A stretch of 38,224 nucleotides of DNA, taken from positions 1-38,224 of the forward strand of contig CANJMM010000017.1 in assembly GCA_947475765.1 (NCBI GenBank). Direction: 5' to 3'. A program made the position numbers and the translations under genes. Shown one piece after another: positions 1-9,191 of this stretch. The stretch is from Legionellales bacterium. Its GTDB lineage: Bacteria; Pseudomonadota; Gammaproteobacteria; Berkiellales; Berkiellaceae. Each line of letters begins with the position of its first letter. The first letter of the stretch is position 1. A model generated the notes under the pieces. That model saw only the letters and a list, made by a program, of their open reading frames with translations, did no database searches and was not told the origin of the DNA.

Positions 1-10
1 GACTTAATAT

Positions 11-46
11 TTTGTCAGCTGACAAAGTGTTAATGCGGTGAATAAA
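11..46 (+). promoter_or_regulatory. Candidate promoter and 16-bp palindrome before tRNA-Gly
   Basis: Positions 11-26 (TTTGTCAGCTGACAAA) are a perfect palindrome. Its right half contains CTGACA (19-24), a 5/6 match to a sigma-70 -35 box, followed after 16 nt by AATAAA (41-46), a 4/6 match to the -10 box. A start near 53 would lie just ahead of the mature tRNA-Gly end at 56. The palindrome could instead be an operator or the end of an upstream tRNA unit outside the window. The -10 match is weak, so this is only a candidate. Confidence 0.3.
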
Positions 47-55
47 AAAACAGAT

Positions 56-129
<74 letters not shown>

Positions 130-166
130 AGATCCAGATGATATTAAAGTATTAGCAGTAGGCGAT

Positions 167-230
<64 letters not shown>

Positions 231-242
<12 letters not shown>

Positions 243-259
243 TATATTTTTGGTACAAT
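231..259 (+). promoter_or_regulatory. Candidate extended -10 promoter for tuf
   Basis: TACAAT at 254-259 is a 5/6 match to the -10 box and is preceded directly by TGG (251-253), the extended -10 motif. Seventeen bases upstream, TTGTGG (231-236) is a weak -35 lying inside the 3' end of tRNA-Thr. A start near 266 would give tuf its own messenger besides the tRNA-led transcript. This is inferred from motif and spacing only. Confidence 0.4.
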
Positions 260-312
260 GACGGGTTTATTGGCATCAATCAAAATCAAGCATTATTCAG
301 GGGGCTATAAAA

Positions 313-1500
313 ATGGCTGCAGAGTTTCAACGTAACAAAGAACACGTTAACGTCGGTACCATCGGTCACGTTGATCATGGCAAAACGACTTTAACCGCCG
401 CAATCACGCAAGTATCGGCTAGCAGGGGCATGGCGGAATTTATCGCTTTTGACAAGATTGACAAAGCACCTGAAGAGCGCGCTCGTGGTATTACTATTTC
501 CACTTCACACGTTGAGTACGAGTCTCCGACTCGTCACTATGCTCACGTCGATTGCCCAGGTCACGCAGATTATGTGAAAAACATGATAACGGGTGCGGCT
601 CAAATGGACGGTGCCATTTTAGTGGTATCCGCAGCAGATGGCCCTATGCCTCAAACACGCGAACACATTTTGTTAGCACGTCAAGTTGGTGTGCCTTACA
701 TCGTTGTATTCATGAACAAAGTAGACATGGTAGATGACGCTGAATTATTAGAATTAGTTGAAATGGAAATTCGGGATCTGTTAACGCTTTATGGCTTTCC
801 AGGTGACGATACGCCAATTATTCAGGGTTCTGCACTTAAAGCACTAGAAGGCGATAAGTCAGAAATTGCTGAAGGCGCTATTTTAAAATTAATAGAAGCA
901 TTAGATACTTATATCCCTCTTCCTAAGCGGGATATTGATAAGCCATTTTTATTACCAGTAGAAGACGTATTTTCAATCTCTGGCCGTGGCACAGTAGTGA
1001 CCGGTCGTATAGAAAGAGGGATTGTTAAAGTCGGTGAAGAAGTGGCAATTATTGGCCTGAAAGATACGGTTAAATCAGTGGTTACGGGCGTTGAAATGTT
1101 CCGTAAGCTCTTGAAAGAAGGTCGTGCAGGCGATAACGTGGGTGTGTTACTTCGTGGCGTAAAGCGTGAAGACATCGAGCGTGGACAAGTATTAGCACAT
1201 GTGGGTTCTGTTACGCCACATACTAAGTTTGAAGCTGAAATTTATGTATTGTCGAAAGAGGAAGGTGGACGTCATACACCGTTTGTAGCGGGTTACCGTC
1301 CTCAGTTTTATTTCCGTACGACTGACGTAACGGGTGCGGTTGAGTTACCTGCTGGCGTAGAAATGATTATGCCAGGAGATAATATTAAAGTAACCGTCAC
1401 GCTTATTACGCCAATCGCAATGGAAGATGGGCTGAAATTTGCTATCCGTGAAGGTGGTAGAACAGTCGGTGCGGGTGTAGTAGCAAAAATTCTTGAGTAA
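313..1500 (+). CDS. tuf: Elongation factor Tu
   Basis: EF-Tu is the GTPase that carries aminoacyl-tRNA to the ribosomal A site. The 395 residues contain the P-loop GHVDHGKT (18-25), DCPGH (80-84) and NKVD (135-138), then the two beta-barrel domains, ending in the typical [11 protein letters not shown]. Length equals the family norm. The ATG follows a purine-rich AGGGGGC. A strong terminator closes the gene at 1536-1567, so tuf ends its own unit. No second tuf is present between fusA and rpsJ, where tufA usually lies, so this is the only copy visible in the window. Confidence 0.98.
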   Translation: MAAEFQRNKEHVNVGTIGHVDHGKTTLTAAITQVSASRGMAEFIAFDKIDKAPEERARGITISTSHVEYESPTRHYAHVDCPGHADYVKNMITGAAQMDGAILVVSAADGPMPQTREHILLARQVGVPYIVVFMNKVDMVDDAELLELVEMEIRDLLTLYGFPGDDTPIIQGSALKALEGDKSEIAEGAILKLIEALDTYIPLPKRDIDKPFLLPVEDVFSISGRGTVVTGRIERGIVKVGEEVAIIGLKDTVKSVVTGVEMFRKLLKEGRAGDNVGVLLRGVKREDIERGQVLAHVGSVTPHTKFEAEIYVLSKEEGGRHTPFVAGYRPQFYFRTTDVTGAVELPAGVEMIMPGDNIKVTVTLITPIAMEDGLKFAIREGGRTVGAGVVAKILE

Positions 1501-1532
1501 TCATTTTTTGAAATGATGAGAAAGATTTGGTT

Positions 1533-1567
1533 AAAACTCATGTGTTTTTATCACACATGAGTTTTTT
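1533..1567 (+). terminator. Rho-independent terminator after tuf
   Basis: ACTCATGTGT (1536-1545) and ACACATGAGT (1553-1562) form a perfect 10-bp stem around a 7-nt loop, followed by a run of T (1562-1567). Three further A-T pairs extend the base. It separates the tRNA-tuf unit from tRNA-Trp-secE-nusG. Confidence 0.88.
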
Positions 1568-1588
1568 CCGCTAAAGCAGTGTAAATAA

Positions 1589-1664
1589 AGGCCAGTAGCT
1601 CAATTGGCAGAGCGGCGGTCTCCAAAACCGCAGGTTGGGGGTTCGATTCCCTCCTGGCCTGCCA
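1589..1664 (+). tRNA. trpT: tRNA-Trp (anticodon CCA)
   Basis: The acceptor stem AGGCCAG (1589-1595) pairs with CTGGCCT (1654-1660), with discriminator G1661 and an encoded CCA. The anticodon stem GCGGT/ACCGC encloses loop CTCCAAA with anticodon CCA at 1622-1624. The position directly ahead of secE-nusG is a common bacterial arrangement and suggests cotranscription with secE. Confidence 0.96.
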
Positions 1665-1686
1665 AGCATAATGCGAGTAAGACTCA

Positions 1687-2067
1687 ATGACCCAAATAAC
1701 AAATCAAAATAGCGCAGTGCTAGACAAAATAAAATGGCTGGGCGCGTTATTATTGTTGGGATCAGGGGTGACAACCCATTATTTTTTATCAGAGCAAACG
1801 TTGGCACTAAGAGTATTGCTTATAAGCGTATTTTTTATGATGGCGCTTGGCTTAGGATTATGGACAACTAAAGGTCATGTTTTTCTGGCTTTTGCCAAAG
1901 AGGCGCGATCTGAAGTTCGTAAGGTAGTTTGGCCTACTAAACAAGAAACCATACAAATAACGAGCATTGTTCTGGTGGTTGTAGTGGTAGTCGGCATGAT
2001 TCTTTGGGGAATTGATGCACTATTACTTCATATGATAGCTTGGTTAACGGGATTAGGGGCGAATTAA
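1687..2067 (+). CDS. secE: Preprotein translocase subunit SecE
   Basis: SecE clamps SecY in the inner-membrane translocon. The 126-residue product has three hydrophobic segments (about 17-35, 40-60 and 95-117), the long form typical of Gammaproteobacteria rather than the single-helix form of many other bacteria. The conserved cytoplasmic motif [16 protein letters not shown] lies between helices 2 and 3. The gene starts 22 nt after tRNA-Trp and ends 1 nt before nusG, so the two proteins are translationally close. Confidence 0.95.
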   Translation: MTQITNQNSAVLDKIKWLGALLLLGSGVTTHYFLSEQTLALRVLLISVFFMMALGLGLWTTKGHVFLAFAKEARSEVRKVVWPTKQETIQITSIVLVVVVVVGMILWGIDALLLHMIAWLTGLGAN

Positions 2068-2068
2068 A

Positions 2069-2620
2069 ATGGTTGCTTTAGAATCCAAAGGTCGACGTTG
2101 GTTTGTTGTACAAGCACTGGTTGGCCATGAAAACCAAGTAGTTAAAAATTTGACTGAAGCCGTTAAGCTTTACCATTTAGAAGAAAAATTTGGTGAGATT
2201 TTGGTGCCCACTGAAGAAGTCATCGAAATTCGATCTGGGCAAAAAAGAAAGAGTGAGCGTAAATTTTTCCCTGGCTATGTGCTTGTGCACATGGAGCTAG
2301 ATGATGATACTTGGCATTTAGTGCGCCGAACGCCAAGAGTGCTGGGTTTTATTGGGGGAACGAGCGATCGCCCTGCGCCCATTAGTGATAAAGAAGTTCA
2401 AGTGATATTAAATCGCATTAAAGACGGGGTAGATAAACCTAAACCTAAAACCTTATTCGAGCCAGGTGAAGTGGTTCGGGTTACAGCAGGGCCCTTTGCT
2501 GACTTTAATGGGGTAGTAGAAGAAGTTAATTATGAGAAAAGCCGCTTAAGAGTTGCGGTACTTATTTTTGGACGTTCAACGCCTGTTGAACTTGAATTTG
2601 CTCAAGTTGAAAAAGCATAA
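2069..2620 (+). CDS. nusG: Transcription termination/antitermination factor NusG
   Basis: NusG binds RNA polymerase, suppresses pausing and links it to Rho or to ribosomal S10. The 183 residues show the NGN domain (about 8-120, including [11 protein letters not shown] near the start and [10 protein letters not shown] in the middle) and a C-terminal KOW domain with [13 protein letters not shown]. Length is typical. It follows secE by 1 nt and precedes the rplK leader, the standard secE-nusG-rplKA order. Confidence 0.97.
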   Translation: MVALESKGRRWFVVQALVGHENQVVKNLTEAVKLYHLEEKFGEILVPTEEVIEIRSGQKRKSERKFFPGYVLVHMELDDDTWHLVRRTPRVLGFIGGTSDRPAPISDKEVQVILNRIKDGVDKPKPKTLFEPGEVVRVTAGPFADFNGVVEEVNYEKSRLRVAVLIFGRSTPVELEFAQVEKA

Positions 2621-2647
2621 ATTTTTGTTTTTTATATAAAACATAAC

Positions 2648-2672
2648 GAGGAGCCGAAAGGCGTTTGAACTC
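2648..2672 (+). promoter_or_regulatory. Candidate L1-binding control site in rplK leader
   Basis: In the 73-nt nusG-rplK gap, GCC-GAAA-GGC (2653-2662) forms a short tetraloop hairpin, and flanking GAG (2648-2650) can pair with CTC (2670-2672) across an asymmetric internal loop. L1 represses rplKA by binding such a two-helix element that mimics its 23S site. The layout fits, but the helices are short and I cannot test the match. Confidence 0.35.
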
Positions 2673-2693
2673 ACTTAGAGGTAGTTAAGAAAA

Positions 2694-3125
2694 ATGGCAA
2701 AGAAAGTCACCGCATATGTCAGACTGCAAGTTCCTGCAGGGGCTGCAAATCCTAGTCCTCCAGTTGGTCCTGCATTAGGTCAACATGGTGTGAACATTAT
2801 GGAGTTTTGCAAAACGTTTAATGCGCAAACACAATCCATGGAAAAGGGATTACCCTGTCCTGTTATTATTACCGTTTACAGCGATAGAAGTTTTACTTTT
2901 GCAATTAAAACCCCACCGGCTTCTTATTTAGTATTGAAAGCGGCGGGTGTCTCCAAAGGCAGCAGTACACCCCATACAAACAAAGTAGGCAAAATCAAAT
3001 GGTCTCAAATTGAGGCAATTGCTAAGCAAAAAATGCCAGATTTAAGTGCAGCAGATATTGAGGCAGCTAAGCGTACCATTGCAGGCACAGCGCGTAGTAT
3101 GGGTATTGATGTGGTGGAAGGATAG
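2694..3125 (+). CDS. rplK: 50S ribosomal protein L11
   Basis: L11 (uL11) forms the GTPase-associated centre with 23S rRNA. The 143 residues show the N-terminal methylatable region ([15 protein letters not shown]), the motif [22 protein letters not shown] near 20-40 and the C-terminal rRNA-binding domain ending [13 protein letters not shown]. Length matches the family. It is followed 4 nt later by rplA, whose ribosome binding site (GGAAGGA) lies within the last codons of rplK, indicating coupled translation. Confidence 0.97.
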   Translation: MAKKVTAYVRLQVPAGAANPSPPVGPALGQHGVNIMEFCKTFNAQTQSMEKGLPCPVIITVYSDRSFTFAIKTPPASYLVLKAAGVSKGSSTPHTNKVGKIKWSQIEAIAKQKMPDLSAADIEAAKRTIAGTARSMGIDVVEG

Positions 3126-3129
3126 TATC

Positions 3130-3846
3130 ATGGCAAAATTAGCAAAAAGAATGAAGGCTATTCTGGAAGTCTGTCCTACTAAAGCAGCAGCTTATGCGGC
3201 AATAGAGGCAATAGATAACTTGAAAAAAGTATCAAAAGTAAAGTTTACTGAAAGTGTTGATGTTGCTGTTATGTTGGGTATTGATCCTAAAAAATCAGAC
3301 CAAGTTGTTCGAGGCGCCTCTATGTTGCCTCATGGAACAGGGCGTTCTGTGCGAGTTGCCGTATTTGCACAAGGTCTTCAAGCCGATAAAGCAAAAGAAG
3401 CGGGTGCAGAAATCGTCGGTTTTGAAGATTTAGCCGAAGAAATTAAGCGCAAAGATACAGCAGGCGAAAAATTTGATTTTGATGTCTTGATTGCAACCCC
3501 AGATGCGATGCGTTTAATTGGCCAGATCGGTCGTATTTTAGGACCTAGAGGCTTAATGCCTAATCCTAAAGTAGGCACAGTGACACCTGATGTGGCTAAA
3601 GCCGTACATAATGCGAAATCAGGCCAGGTGACTTTTAGGGCAGATAAATCGGGGATTGTGCATTGTACTATTGGTAAAATTACCTTTGATACACAGGCGC
3701 TTAAAGAAAATTTAGAGCGTTTAGTCACTGATTTAAGAAAAGCCAAGCCAGCCACCTCAAAAGGGGTTTACTTAAAGAAAATTATTTTATCTTCAACGAT
3801 GGGCCCAGGTTTGACGGTAGATCAAACTTCCATTTTGATTGGATAA
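3130..3846 (+). CDS. rplA: 50S ribosomal protein L1
   Basis: L1 (uL1) forms the mobile L1 stalk and represses its own rplKA mRNA in related bacteria. I take the ATG at 3130 ([15 protein letters not shown]), giving 238 residues. An open frame extends upstream to 3046 inside rplK, but the conserved L1 N-terminus and the GGAAGGA site before 3130 decide the start. The conserved core [19 protein letters not shown] is present. A long leader, not a terminator, separates it from rplJ. Confidence 0.97.
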   Translation: MAKLAKRMKAILEVCPTKAAAYAAIEAIDNLKKVSKVKFTESVDVAVMLGIDPKKSDQVVRGASMLPHGTGRSVRVAVFAQGLQADKAKEAGAEIVGFEDLAEEIKRKDTAGEKFDFDVLIATPDAMRLIGQIGRILGPRGLMPNPKVGTVTPDVAKAVHNAKSGQVTFRADKSGIVHCTIGKITFDTQALKENLERLVTDLRKAKPATSKGVYLKKIILSSTMGPGLTVDQTSILIG

Positions 3847-3860
3847 AAAGAGAACTTTGG

Positions 3861-3990
3861 GTGAGGTTATTTATTTTTTATTAACTAAATAATTCACCGT
3901 CAAAGACCGCAGGTGTACAGTGTATGTACTTAAAAAATAAAAGCAGCCTGCGCAGGCGGATCACTCAAGCCAGCTTAAACGCTGGTAACA
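3861..3990 (+). promoter_or_regulatory. L10 leader (autoregulatory mRNA element) before rplJ
   Basis: The 203-nt rplA-rplJ gap contains CACCGTCAAAGACCGCAGG (3895-3913). It has the look of the L10-leader kink-turn: CCGCAGG (3907-3913) pairs with CCTGCG (3947-3952) and CCG (3897-3899) with CGG (3957-3959), leaving the unpaired CAAAGA on one side. An AT-rich hairpin (3861-3873 with 3886-3897) precedes it and GCCAGC/GCTGGT (3969-3974, 3981-3986) follows. In E. coli L10-L12 binds such a leader to repress rplJL. The assignment rests on motif memory and hand-folded pairing. Confidence 0.65.
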
Positions 3991-4049
3991 GTTGCCGCAA
4001 AGAAAAGAAGTAGGGAATTGTAGTAATAAAACCTAGAGGAGAATGTCAG

Positions 4050-4574
4050 GTGGCGTTAAGTTTAGCGCAAAAAGAAGCTATCGTCGCCCAGGTCTCAGAG
4101 GTAGCGAATAATTCAATTTCTGTTGTTGCCGCGATTAATAAAGGTATGAAAGTTTCAGAAGTTAATGAACTTCGTACTAAAGCAAGGCAAGCAGGAGTGT
4201 ATTTAAAAGTTATTCGAAATACTTTAGTGAGACGAGGCTTTCAAGGCACGCAATTTGAGTGCATGTGTGAGTCTTTAGTGGGCCCCGTAGTATTAGGTTT
4301 TTCTAAAAATGAACCCGGTAGTGCAGCAAAACTCTTTAATGATTTTATTAAAAATCGATCGAGTATTGAAGTTAAAGCTTTAGCAGTAGGAACGCAATTT
4401 TTTACAGCGAATCAGCTTGCCTCTGTGGCTTCTTTACCAACAAGAGAAGAAGCATTATCACAGTTGGCCAGAACTTTAAATGCACCAGCTACTATGTTAG
4501 CAAGACTATTGTCCGAGCCTCATACTAAGTTGGCTCGTGCGTTGAATGCGCATAATGAACAAAAGTCTTCCTAG
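4050..4574 (+). CDS. rplJ: 50S ribosomal protein L10
   Basis: L10 (uL10) anchors the L7/L12 stalk and acts as translational repressor of its operon. The 174 residues begin with MALSLAQKEAIVAQVSEVA and contain VIRNTLVRRGFQGT, typical of the rRNA-binding domain; the C-terminal helix that binds L12 dimers is longer than in E. coli (165 residues). The start is GTG, preceded 7 nt upstream by GAGGAGA (4036-4042). It lies 54 nt before rplL and downstream of the leader. Confidence 0.96.
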   Translation: MALSLAQKEAIVAQVSEVANNSISVVAAINKGMKVSEVNELRTKARQAGVYLKVIRNTLVRRGFQGTQFECMCESLVGPVVLGFSKNEPGSAAKLFNDFIKNRSSIEVKALAVGTQFFTANQLASVASLPTREEALSQLARTLNAPATMLARLLSEPHTKLARALNAHNEQKSS

Positions 4575-4628
4575 TAGGGTTGATTGGTTAAATGTGGCTT
4601 AAATTAAATTGTTATCAGGAGTGTTAAA

Positions 4629-5003
4629 ATGTCCAATACTAAAGTACAAAAATTATTTGACTCAATCGTTGAGTTAACCATTATGGAAACCGTTGAACTG
4701 GTTAAAAAAATGGAAGACGAGCTAGGCATTTCTGCAGCAGCACCTGTTGCAGCCGCTGCAGCCGCTGTAGCCGCTGCTCCTCAAGAAGAAAAAACAGAAT
4801 TTGATGTTGTCTTGAAAGCAGCTGGCGCGAAAAAAGTAGAAGTAATTAAAGTAGTTCGTGTTATCACTGGTCTTGGCTTAAAAGAAGCTAAAGATTTAGT
4901 AGAAAGCGCACCAGCTTCTGTTAAAGAAGCAGTGACTAAAGAAAAAGCAGCTGAATTCAAGAAACAACTTGAAGATGCAGGCGCTCAAGTAGAAATTAAG
5001 TAA
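4629..5003 (+). CDS. rplL: 50S ribosomal protein L7/L12
   Basis: bL12 is the multicopy stalk protein that recruits translational GTPases. The 124-residue product has the N-terminal dimerisation helix, an Ala-rich hinge (about 38-52, many Ala and Val) and the C-terminal domain with [17 protein letters not shown] and [16 protein letters not shown] strong AGGAG lies before the ATG. It is followed by the attenuator hairpin that separates the ribosomal genes from rpoBC. Confidence 0.98.
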   Translation: MSNTKVQKLFDSIVELTIMETVELVKKMEDELGISAAAPVAAAAAAVAAAPQEEKTEFDVVLKAAGAKKVEVIKVVRVITGLGLKEAKDLVESAPASVKEAVTKEKAAEFKKQLEDAGAQVEIK

Positions 5004-5026
5004 TTATTACTTGATTTTTTATTCAC

Positions 5027-5060
5027 GGGTCGTTGAGATACTCTCAATGGCCCTTCTTTG
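5027..5060 (+). terminator. Attenuator hairpin between rplL and rpoB
   Basis: GGGTCGTTGAGA (5027-5038) pairs with TCTCAATGGCCC (5042-5053) over 12 positions including two G-U pairs, with a 3-nt loop, followed by the T-rich TTCTTTG. E. coli has a partial terminator at the same place that lowers rpoBC relative to rplJL. The imperfect T tract suits partial read-through. Confidence 0.7.
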
Positions 5061-5085
5061 TTTGGCTTAAAGGCAGAGGAACCCG

Positions 5086-8000
5086 ATGGAATTATCCTAT
5101 ACCGAGAAAAAGCGACCCCGCGCAAATTTTGGTAAACGTCTAGATACTTTGGCCGTACCCCCATTATTAGAAATTCAACTGAATTCTTATAAAAATCAAT
5201 TCTTGCAAGCATCCGTCAGTGAAGAAATGCGAGAAAATATAGGGTTAGAGGCAGCGTTTCAGTCGGTTTTTCCGATATCCAGTTTTTCTGGACACGCACG
5301 TTTAGAATACCTGCGTTATCGTTTAGGTGATCCTGCATTTGATGTAAAAGAATGCCAACAAAGAGGCTTAACGTATGCAGCGCCTTTAAGAGTGCTCGTT
5401 CGTTTAGTTATTTATGATAAAGAAGCAGCAGGTCCCAATAAACCTGTAAAAGACATTCGTGAACAAGAAGTCTACATGGGCGAAATTCCGCTCATGACAG
5501 ATAACGGTACTTTTGTGATTAATGGTACTGAACGAGTGGTGGTTTCTCAGTTACATCGTTCTCCTGGTGTGTTTTTTGATCATGATAAAGGTAAAACACA
5601 TTCATCTGGAAAATTACTGTATTCCGCTAGAATTATACCTTACCGTGGATCTTGGTTAGATTTTGAATTTGATCCCAAAGATTGTATTTTTGCCCGTATC
5701 GACAGACGTCGAAAAATACCGGCGACCATTATGTTGCGTGCCTTGGGTTTTAATGCCGAAGAAATTTTAGGCTTATTTTTTGAAAAAAATGAATATATTA
5801 TTCGTGAAGGCCAATTTTTCTTAAAGCTTATACCTGCAAGATTGCGTGGTGAAACGGCGCTATTCGAAATTAAAGCAGCCGATGGCACCGTAATTGTGGA
5901 AGAAAGCCGTAGAATTACGGCAAGACATGTGCGCCTAATGGAGCAGCATAAATTAACCGAGCTACGTGTTCCAAGAGAATATTTATATACACGTGCTTTA
6001 GCAAAAGATTTAATTGATACCCAGACAGGAGAAGTGTTGGCGCCCGCTAATACTGAACTGAATTCTGAACTGCTTGAAAAGATAGTTTCGCAAAAAATTA
6101 CAGAATTTTCGACTATATTTACCAATGACTTAGATCATGGGCCTTATATTTCTGATACGCTCAGACTGGATCCAACCTCGACACGATTAGAGGCTTTGGT
6201 TGAAATCTATAGAATGATGCGTCCAGGTGAGCCACCGACAAAAGAAGCAGCTGAAACACTGTTTGAAAATCTCTTTTTTGCCGCAGATAGATATGATCTA
6301 TCTGGCGTAGGCCGGATGAAATTCAATCGTCGGGTAGGTAAAAAAGAAATTGAAGGTCAAGGTACCTTATCTAAAGACGATATTATTTCTGTTTTGCGTG
6401 TATTAATTGACATTCGAGATGGCCGTGGTGAAATCGATGACATCGATCATTTAGGCAATCGACGTGTCAGAAGTGTAGGTGAAATGACCGAAAATCAATT
6501 CCGATTGGGATTGATTCGTGTTGAACGTGCAGTAAAAGAACGGGTCAGTGTCGCAGAATCTGAAAATTTAATGCCGCATGATTTAATTAATGCTAAGCCA
6601 GTTTCTGCTGCAATTAAAGAATTTTTTGGCTCTTCTCAACTGTCACAGTTTATGGACCAAAATAATCCTTTATCTGAAGTGACGCATAAGCGTCGGGTTT
6701 CGGCTCTTGGGCCTGGTGGTTTAACACGTGAACGTGCGGGCTTTGAAGTCCGTGACGTACATCCAACACATTATGGTCGTGTTTGCCCTATTGAAACTCC
6801 AGAAGGTCCAAATATTGGGTTAATCAACTCGTTGGCGGTTTATGCCCGTACAAATAAATATGGCTTCTTAGAAAGCCCATATAGAAAAGTGATTAATAAT
6901 AAAGTCACCGAAGTCATAGAATATTTATCCGCTATTGAAGAGGGTGAATATGTTATTGCTCAGGCGAATGCCAGCATTAATGAAAATTTAGAGTTAGTCG
7001 ATGAGTTAGTTCCTTGTCGCTATAAGAACGAAGCGATGTTGACCTCGATTGAAAGAGTTCAATATATGGACGTTTCTCCTAAACAAATGGTTTCAGTTGC
7101 GGCCTCTTTAATTCCATTTTTAGAGCATGATGATGCGAATCGTGCATTAATGGGCTCAAACATGCAGCGTCAAGCCGTCCCCACTTTGCGTGCCGAAAAA
7201 CCGCTGGTTGGAACAGGCATGGAACGTACCGTTGCCAGAGACTCGGGTGTGACCGTGGTTGCACGTCGTGGCGGTATAGTCGATTCTGTTGATGCGTCTC
7301 GTATTGTGGTAAAAGCCAATGATAATGAAACGATTGAAGGCGAAGCTGGCGTCGATATTTATAATTTAACGAAATATACCCGATCTAACCAAAATACCTG
7401 TATTAATCAACGTCCCTTGATTAAAAAAGGCGATCAAATTTCGAAATTTGACGTATTGGCAGACGGGCCATCTACCGATCTGGGTGAATTAGCCTTGGGC
7501 CAAAATTTATTGGTGGCCTTTATGCCTTGGAATGGCTACAACTTTGAAGATTCTATTTTGATTTCAGAGCGTGTGGTTCAAGAAGATAGATTTACCACCA
7601 TTCATATTGAAGAACTGACTTGTGTTGCCCGAGATACAAAATTGGGCGCAGAAGAAATTACCTCAGACATTCCTAATGTCGGTGAGAGTTCTTTGGCAAA
7701 ATTAGATGAATCAGGCGTGGTGTATATTGGCGCAGAAGTTGAGCCAGGGGATATTTTAGTTGGGAAAGTAACACCTAAAGGTGAAACACAGCTTACCCCA
7801 GAAGAAAAACTTTTAAGAGCCATTTTTGGTGAAAAAGCCTCTGATGTAAAAGACACTTCTTTACGCGTGCCCACTGGCATGAGTGGGACAGTAATTGATG
7901 TTCAAGTGTTTACACGAGATGGCGTACAAAAAGATGCCAGAGCGCTTCAAATTGAAAAGTCTGGTTTCGAACGTATTTCCAAAGACTTAGCCGATGAACT

Positions 8001-9174
8001 GCGTATTCGAGAAGAAGATATTTTCAATCGTATTGAAAAATTATTGATTGGTAAAACCGCGCAAGGTGGCCCTGGTGGCTTGAAGGCCGGCGGGGAAATT
8101 GCTGAAGATAATTTGAAAGCTTTCGACAGAGAAAAATGGTTTGAAATTCGTCTGAAAAATGATGAAGCAAATGAAAGCTTAGAAGCTTATCAAGAGCAAT
8201 TACAACATTTACGTGATCAGCACGAAAAAAAGAAAGAAGAAAAACGCGCCAAGTTGCAACAAGGTGATGATCTTGCGCCTGGTGTATTAAAAATTGCCAA
8301 AGTGTATATGGCTGTTAAACGCCGTATTCAGCCAGGGGATAAAATGGCAGGCCGTCATGGTAATAAAGGGGTTATTTCAACTATCGTTCCGGTAGAAGAT
8401 ATGCCTTATATGGCCGATGGCACGCAAGTCGATATTGTCTTGAATCCCTTGGGTGTGCCTTCTCGTATGAACATTGGGCAGGTGTTAGAAACCCATTTAG
8501 GTTGGGCAGCAAAAGGCTTAGGTTACAAAGTTGGCCAAATGTTAGAAGCGCAAAATAAAAGTCATGAAGAAATTCGGCACTTTTTAGATAAAGTTTATAA
8601 TTTATCAGGCACCGAAAAAATAGATTTTTCTGCTTTTTCTGAGCAAGCGCTTTTTGAATTGGCTGAAAACCTCAAAGAAGGTATCCCAATGGCTACCCCA
8701 GTATTTGATGGGGTAACAGAAGAAGAAATAAAAACGCTTCTTAAGCTGGCGGGATTGCCTGAAAGTGGACAAACGGTTTTATATGACGGGCGTACAGGCG
8801 ATGCTTTTGATAGGCCTGTCACGTGTGGCTATATGTACATGCTAAAACTAAATCATTTAGTCGATGACAAAATGCATGCGCGTTCGACGGGATCATATAG
8901 TTTGGTCACGCAACAACCCTTGGGTGGTAAAGCCCAATTTGGGGGGCAGCGTTTTGGTGAAATGGAAGTATGGGCATTACAAGCGTACGGCGCAGCTTAC
9001 ACTTTGCAAGAAATGTTAACGGTTAAGTCTGATGATGTGGCCGGTCGAACCAAGATGTATAAAAATATCGTCGATGGTGATCACCGCATGGATGCAGGCA
9101 TGCCCGAATCATTTAATGTTTTAGTTAAAGAAATTCGCTCATTGTGCATTAATATCGAACTTGAACACGACTAA
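5086..9174 (+). CDS. rpoB: RNA polymerase beta subunit
   Basis: RpoB forms one pincer of core RNA polymerase and part of the catalytic channel. The 1362 residues (E. coli 1342) start [12 protein letters not shown] after a GAGGA site. The rifampicin pocket at about 515-545 ([16 protein letters not shown], then [19 protein letters not shown]) is wild type at the usual resistance positions. The C-terminal clamp region has [19 protein letters not shown], and the protein ends in the conserved LCINIELE segment. A 17-nt gap leads to rpoC. Confidence 0.99.
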   Translation: MELSYTEKKRPRANFGKRLDTLAVPPLLEIQLNSYKNQFLQASVSEEMRENIGLEAAFQSVFPISSFSGHARLEYLRYRLGDPAFDVKECQQRGLTYAAPLRVLVRLVIYDKEAAGPNKPVKDIREQEVYMGEIPLMTDNGTFVINGTERVVVSQLHRSPGVFFDHDKGKTHSSGKLLYSARIIPYRGSWLDFEFDPKDCIFARIDRRRKIPATIMLRALGFNAEEILGLFFEKNEYIIREGQFFLKLIPARLRGETALFEIKAADGTVIVEESRRITARHVRLMEQHKLTELRVPREYLYTRALAKDLIDTQTGEVLAPANTELNSELLEKIVSQKITEFSTIFTNDLDHGPYISDTLRLDPTSTRLEALVEIYRMMRPGEPPTKEAAETLFENLFFAADRYDLSGVGRMKFNRRVGKKEIEGQGTLSKDDIISVLRVLIDIRDGRGEIDDIDHLGNRRVRSVGEMTENQFRLGLIRVERAVKERVSVAESENLMPHDLINAKPVSAAIKEFFGSSQLSQFMDQNNPLSEVTHKRRVSALGPGGLTRERAGFEVRDVHPTHYGRVCPIETPEGPNIGLINSLAVYARTNKYGFLESPYRKVINNKVTEVIEYLSAIEEGEYVIAQANASINENLELVDELVPCRYKNEAMLTSIERVQYMDVSPKQMVSVAASLIPFLEHDDANRALMGSNMQRQAVPTLRAEKPLVGTGMERTVARDSGVTVVARRGGIVDSVDASRIVVKANDNETIEGEAGVDIYNLTKYTRSNQNTCINQRPLIKKGDQISKFDVLADGPSTDLGELALGQNLLVAFMPWNGYNFEDSILISERVVQEDRFTTIHIEELTCVARDTKLGAEEITSDIPNVGESSLAKLDESGVVYIGAEVEPGDILVGKVTPKGETQLTPEEKLLRAIFGEKASDVKDTSLRVPTGMSGTVIDVQVFTRDGVQKDARALQIEKSGFERISKDLADELRIREEDIFNRIEKLLIGKTAQGGPGGLKAGGEIAEDNLKAFDREKWFEIRLKNDEANESLEAYQEQLQHLRDQHEKKKEEKRAKLQQGDDLAPGVLKIAKVYMAVKRRIQPGDKMAGRHGNKGVISTIVPVEDMPYMADGTQVDIVLNPLGVPSRMNIGQVLETHLGWAAKGLGYKVGQMLEAQNKSHEEIRHFLDKVYNLSGTEKIDFSAFSEQALFELAENLKEGIPMATPVFDGVTEEEIKTLLKLAGLPESGQTVLYDGRTGDAFDRPVTCGYMYMLKLNHLVDDKMHARSTGSYSLVTQQPLGGKAQFGGQRFGEMEVWALQAYGAAYTLQEMLTVKSDDVAGRTKMYKNIVDGDHRMDAGMPESFNVLVKEIRSLCINIELEHD

Positions 9175-9191
9175 TATATTGGAGAGTCCCC

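Noticed and set aside
2607-2640. TTGAAA with TATATAA before rplK as a promoter
   Set aside because: Spacing is 19-22 nt depending on the register, too long for a confident sigma-70 call.
3046-3129. Longer rplA reading frame starting inside rplK
   Set aside because: The L1 N-terminus MAKLAKRMK begins at 3130 with its own GGAAGGA site; the upstream part is just rplK in another frame.
5640-6125. 161-codon minus-strand open frame inside rpoB and similar antisense frames throughout
   Set aside because: They have no family resemblance, no ribosome binding site logic, and lie opposite highly conserved genes; they are reading-frame shadows.
6631-6730. Possible rifampicin-resistance change in rpoB
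   Set aside because: The resistance-determining region matches the E. coli wild type except for conservative Ile-to-Val changes.
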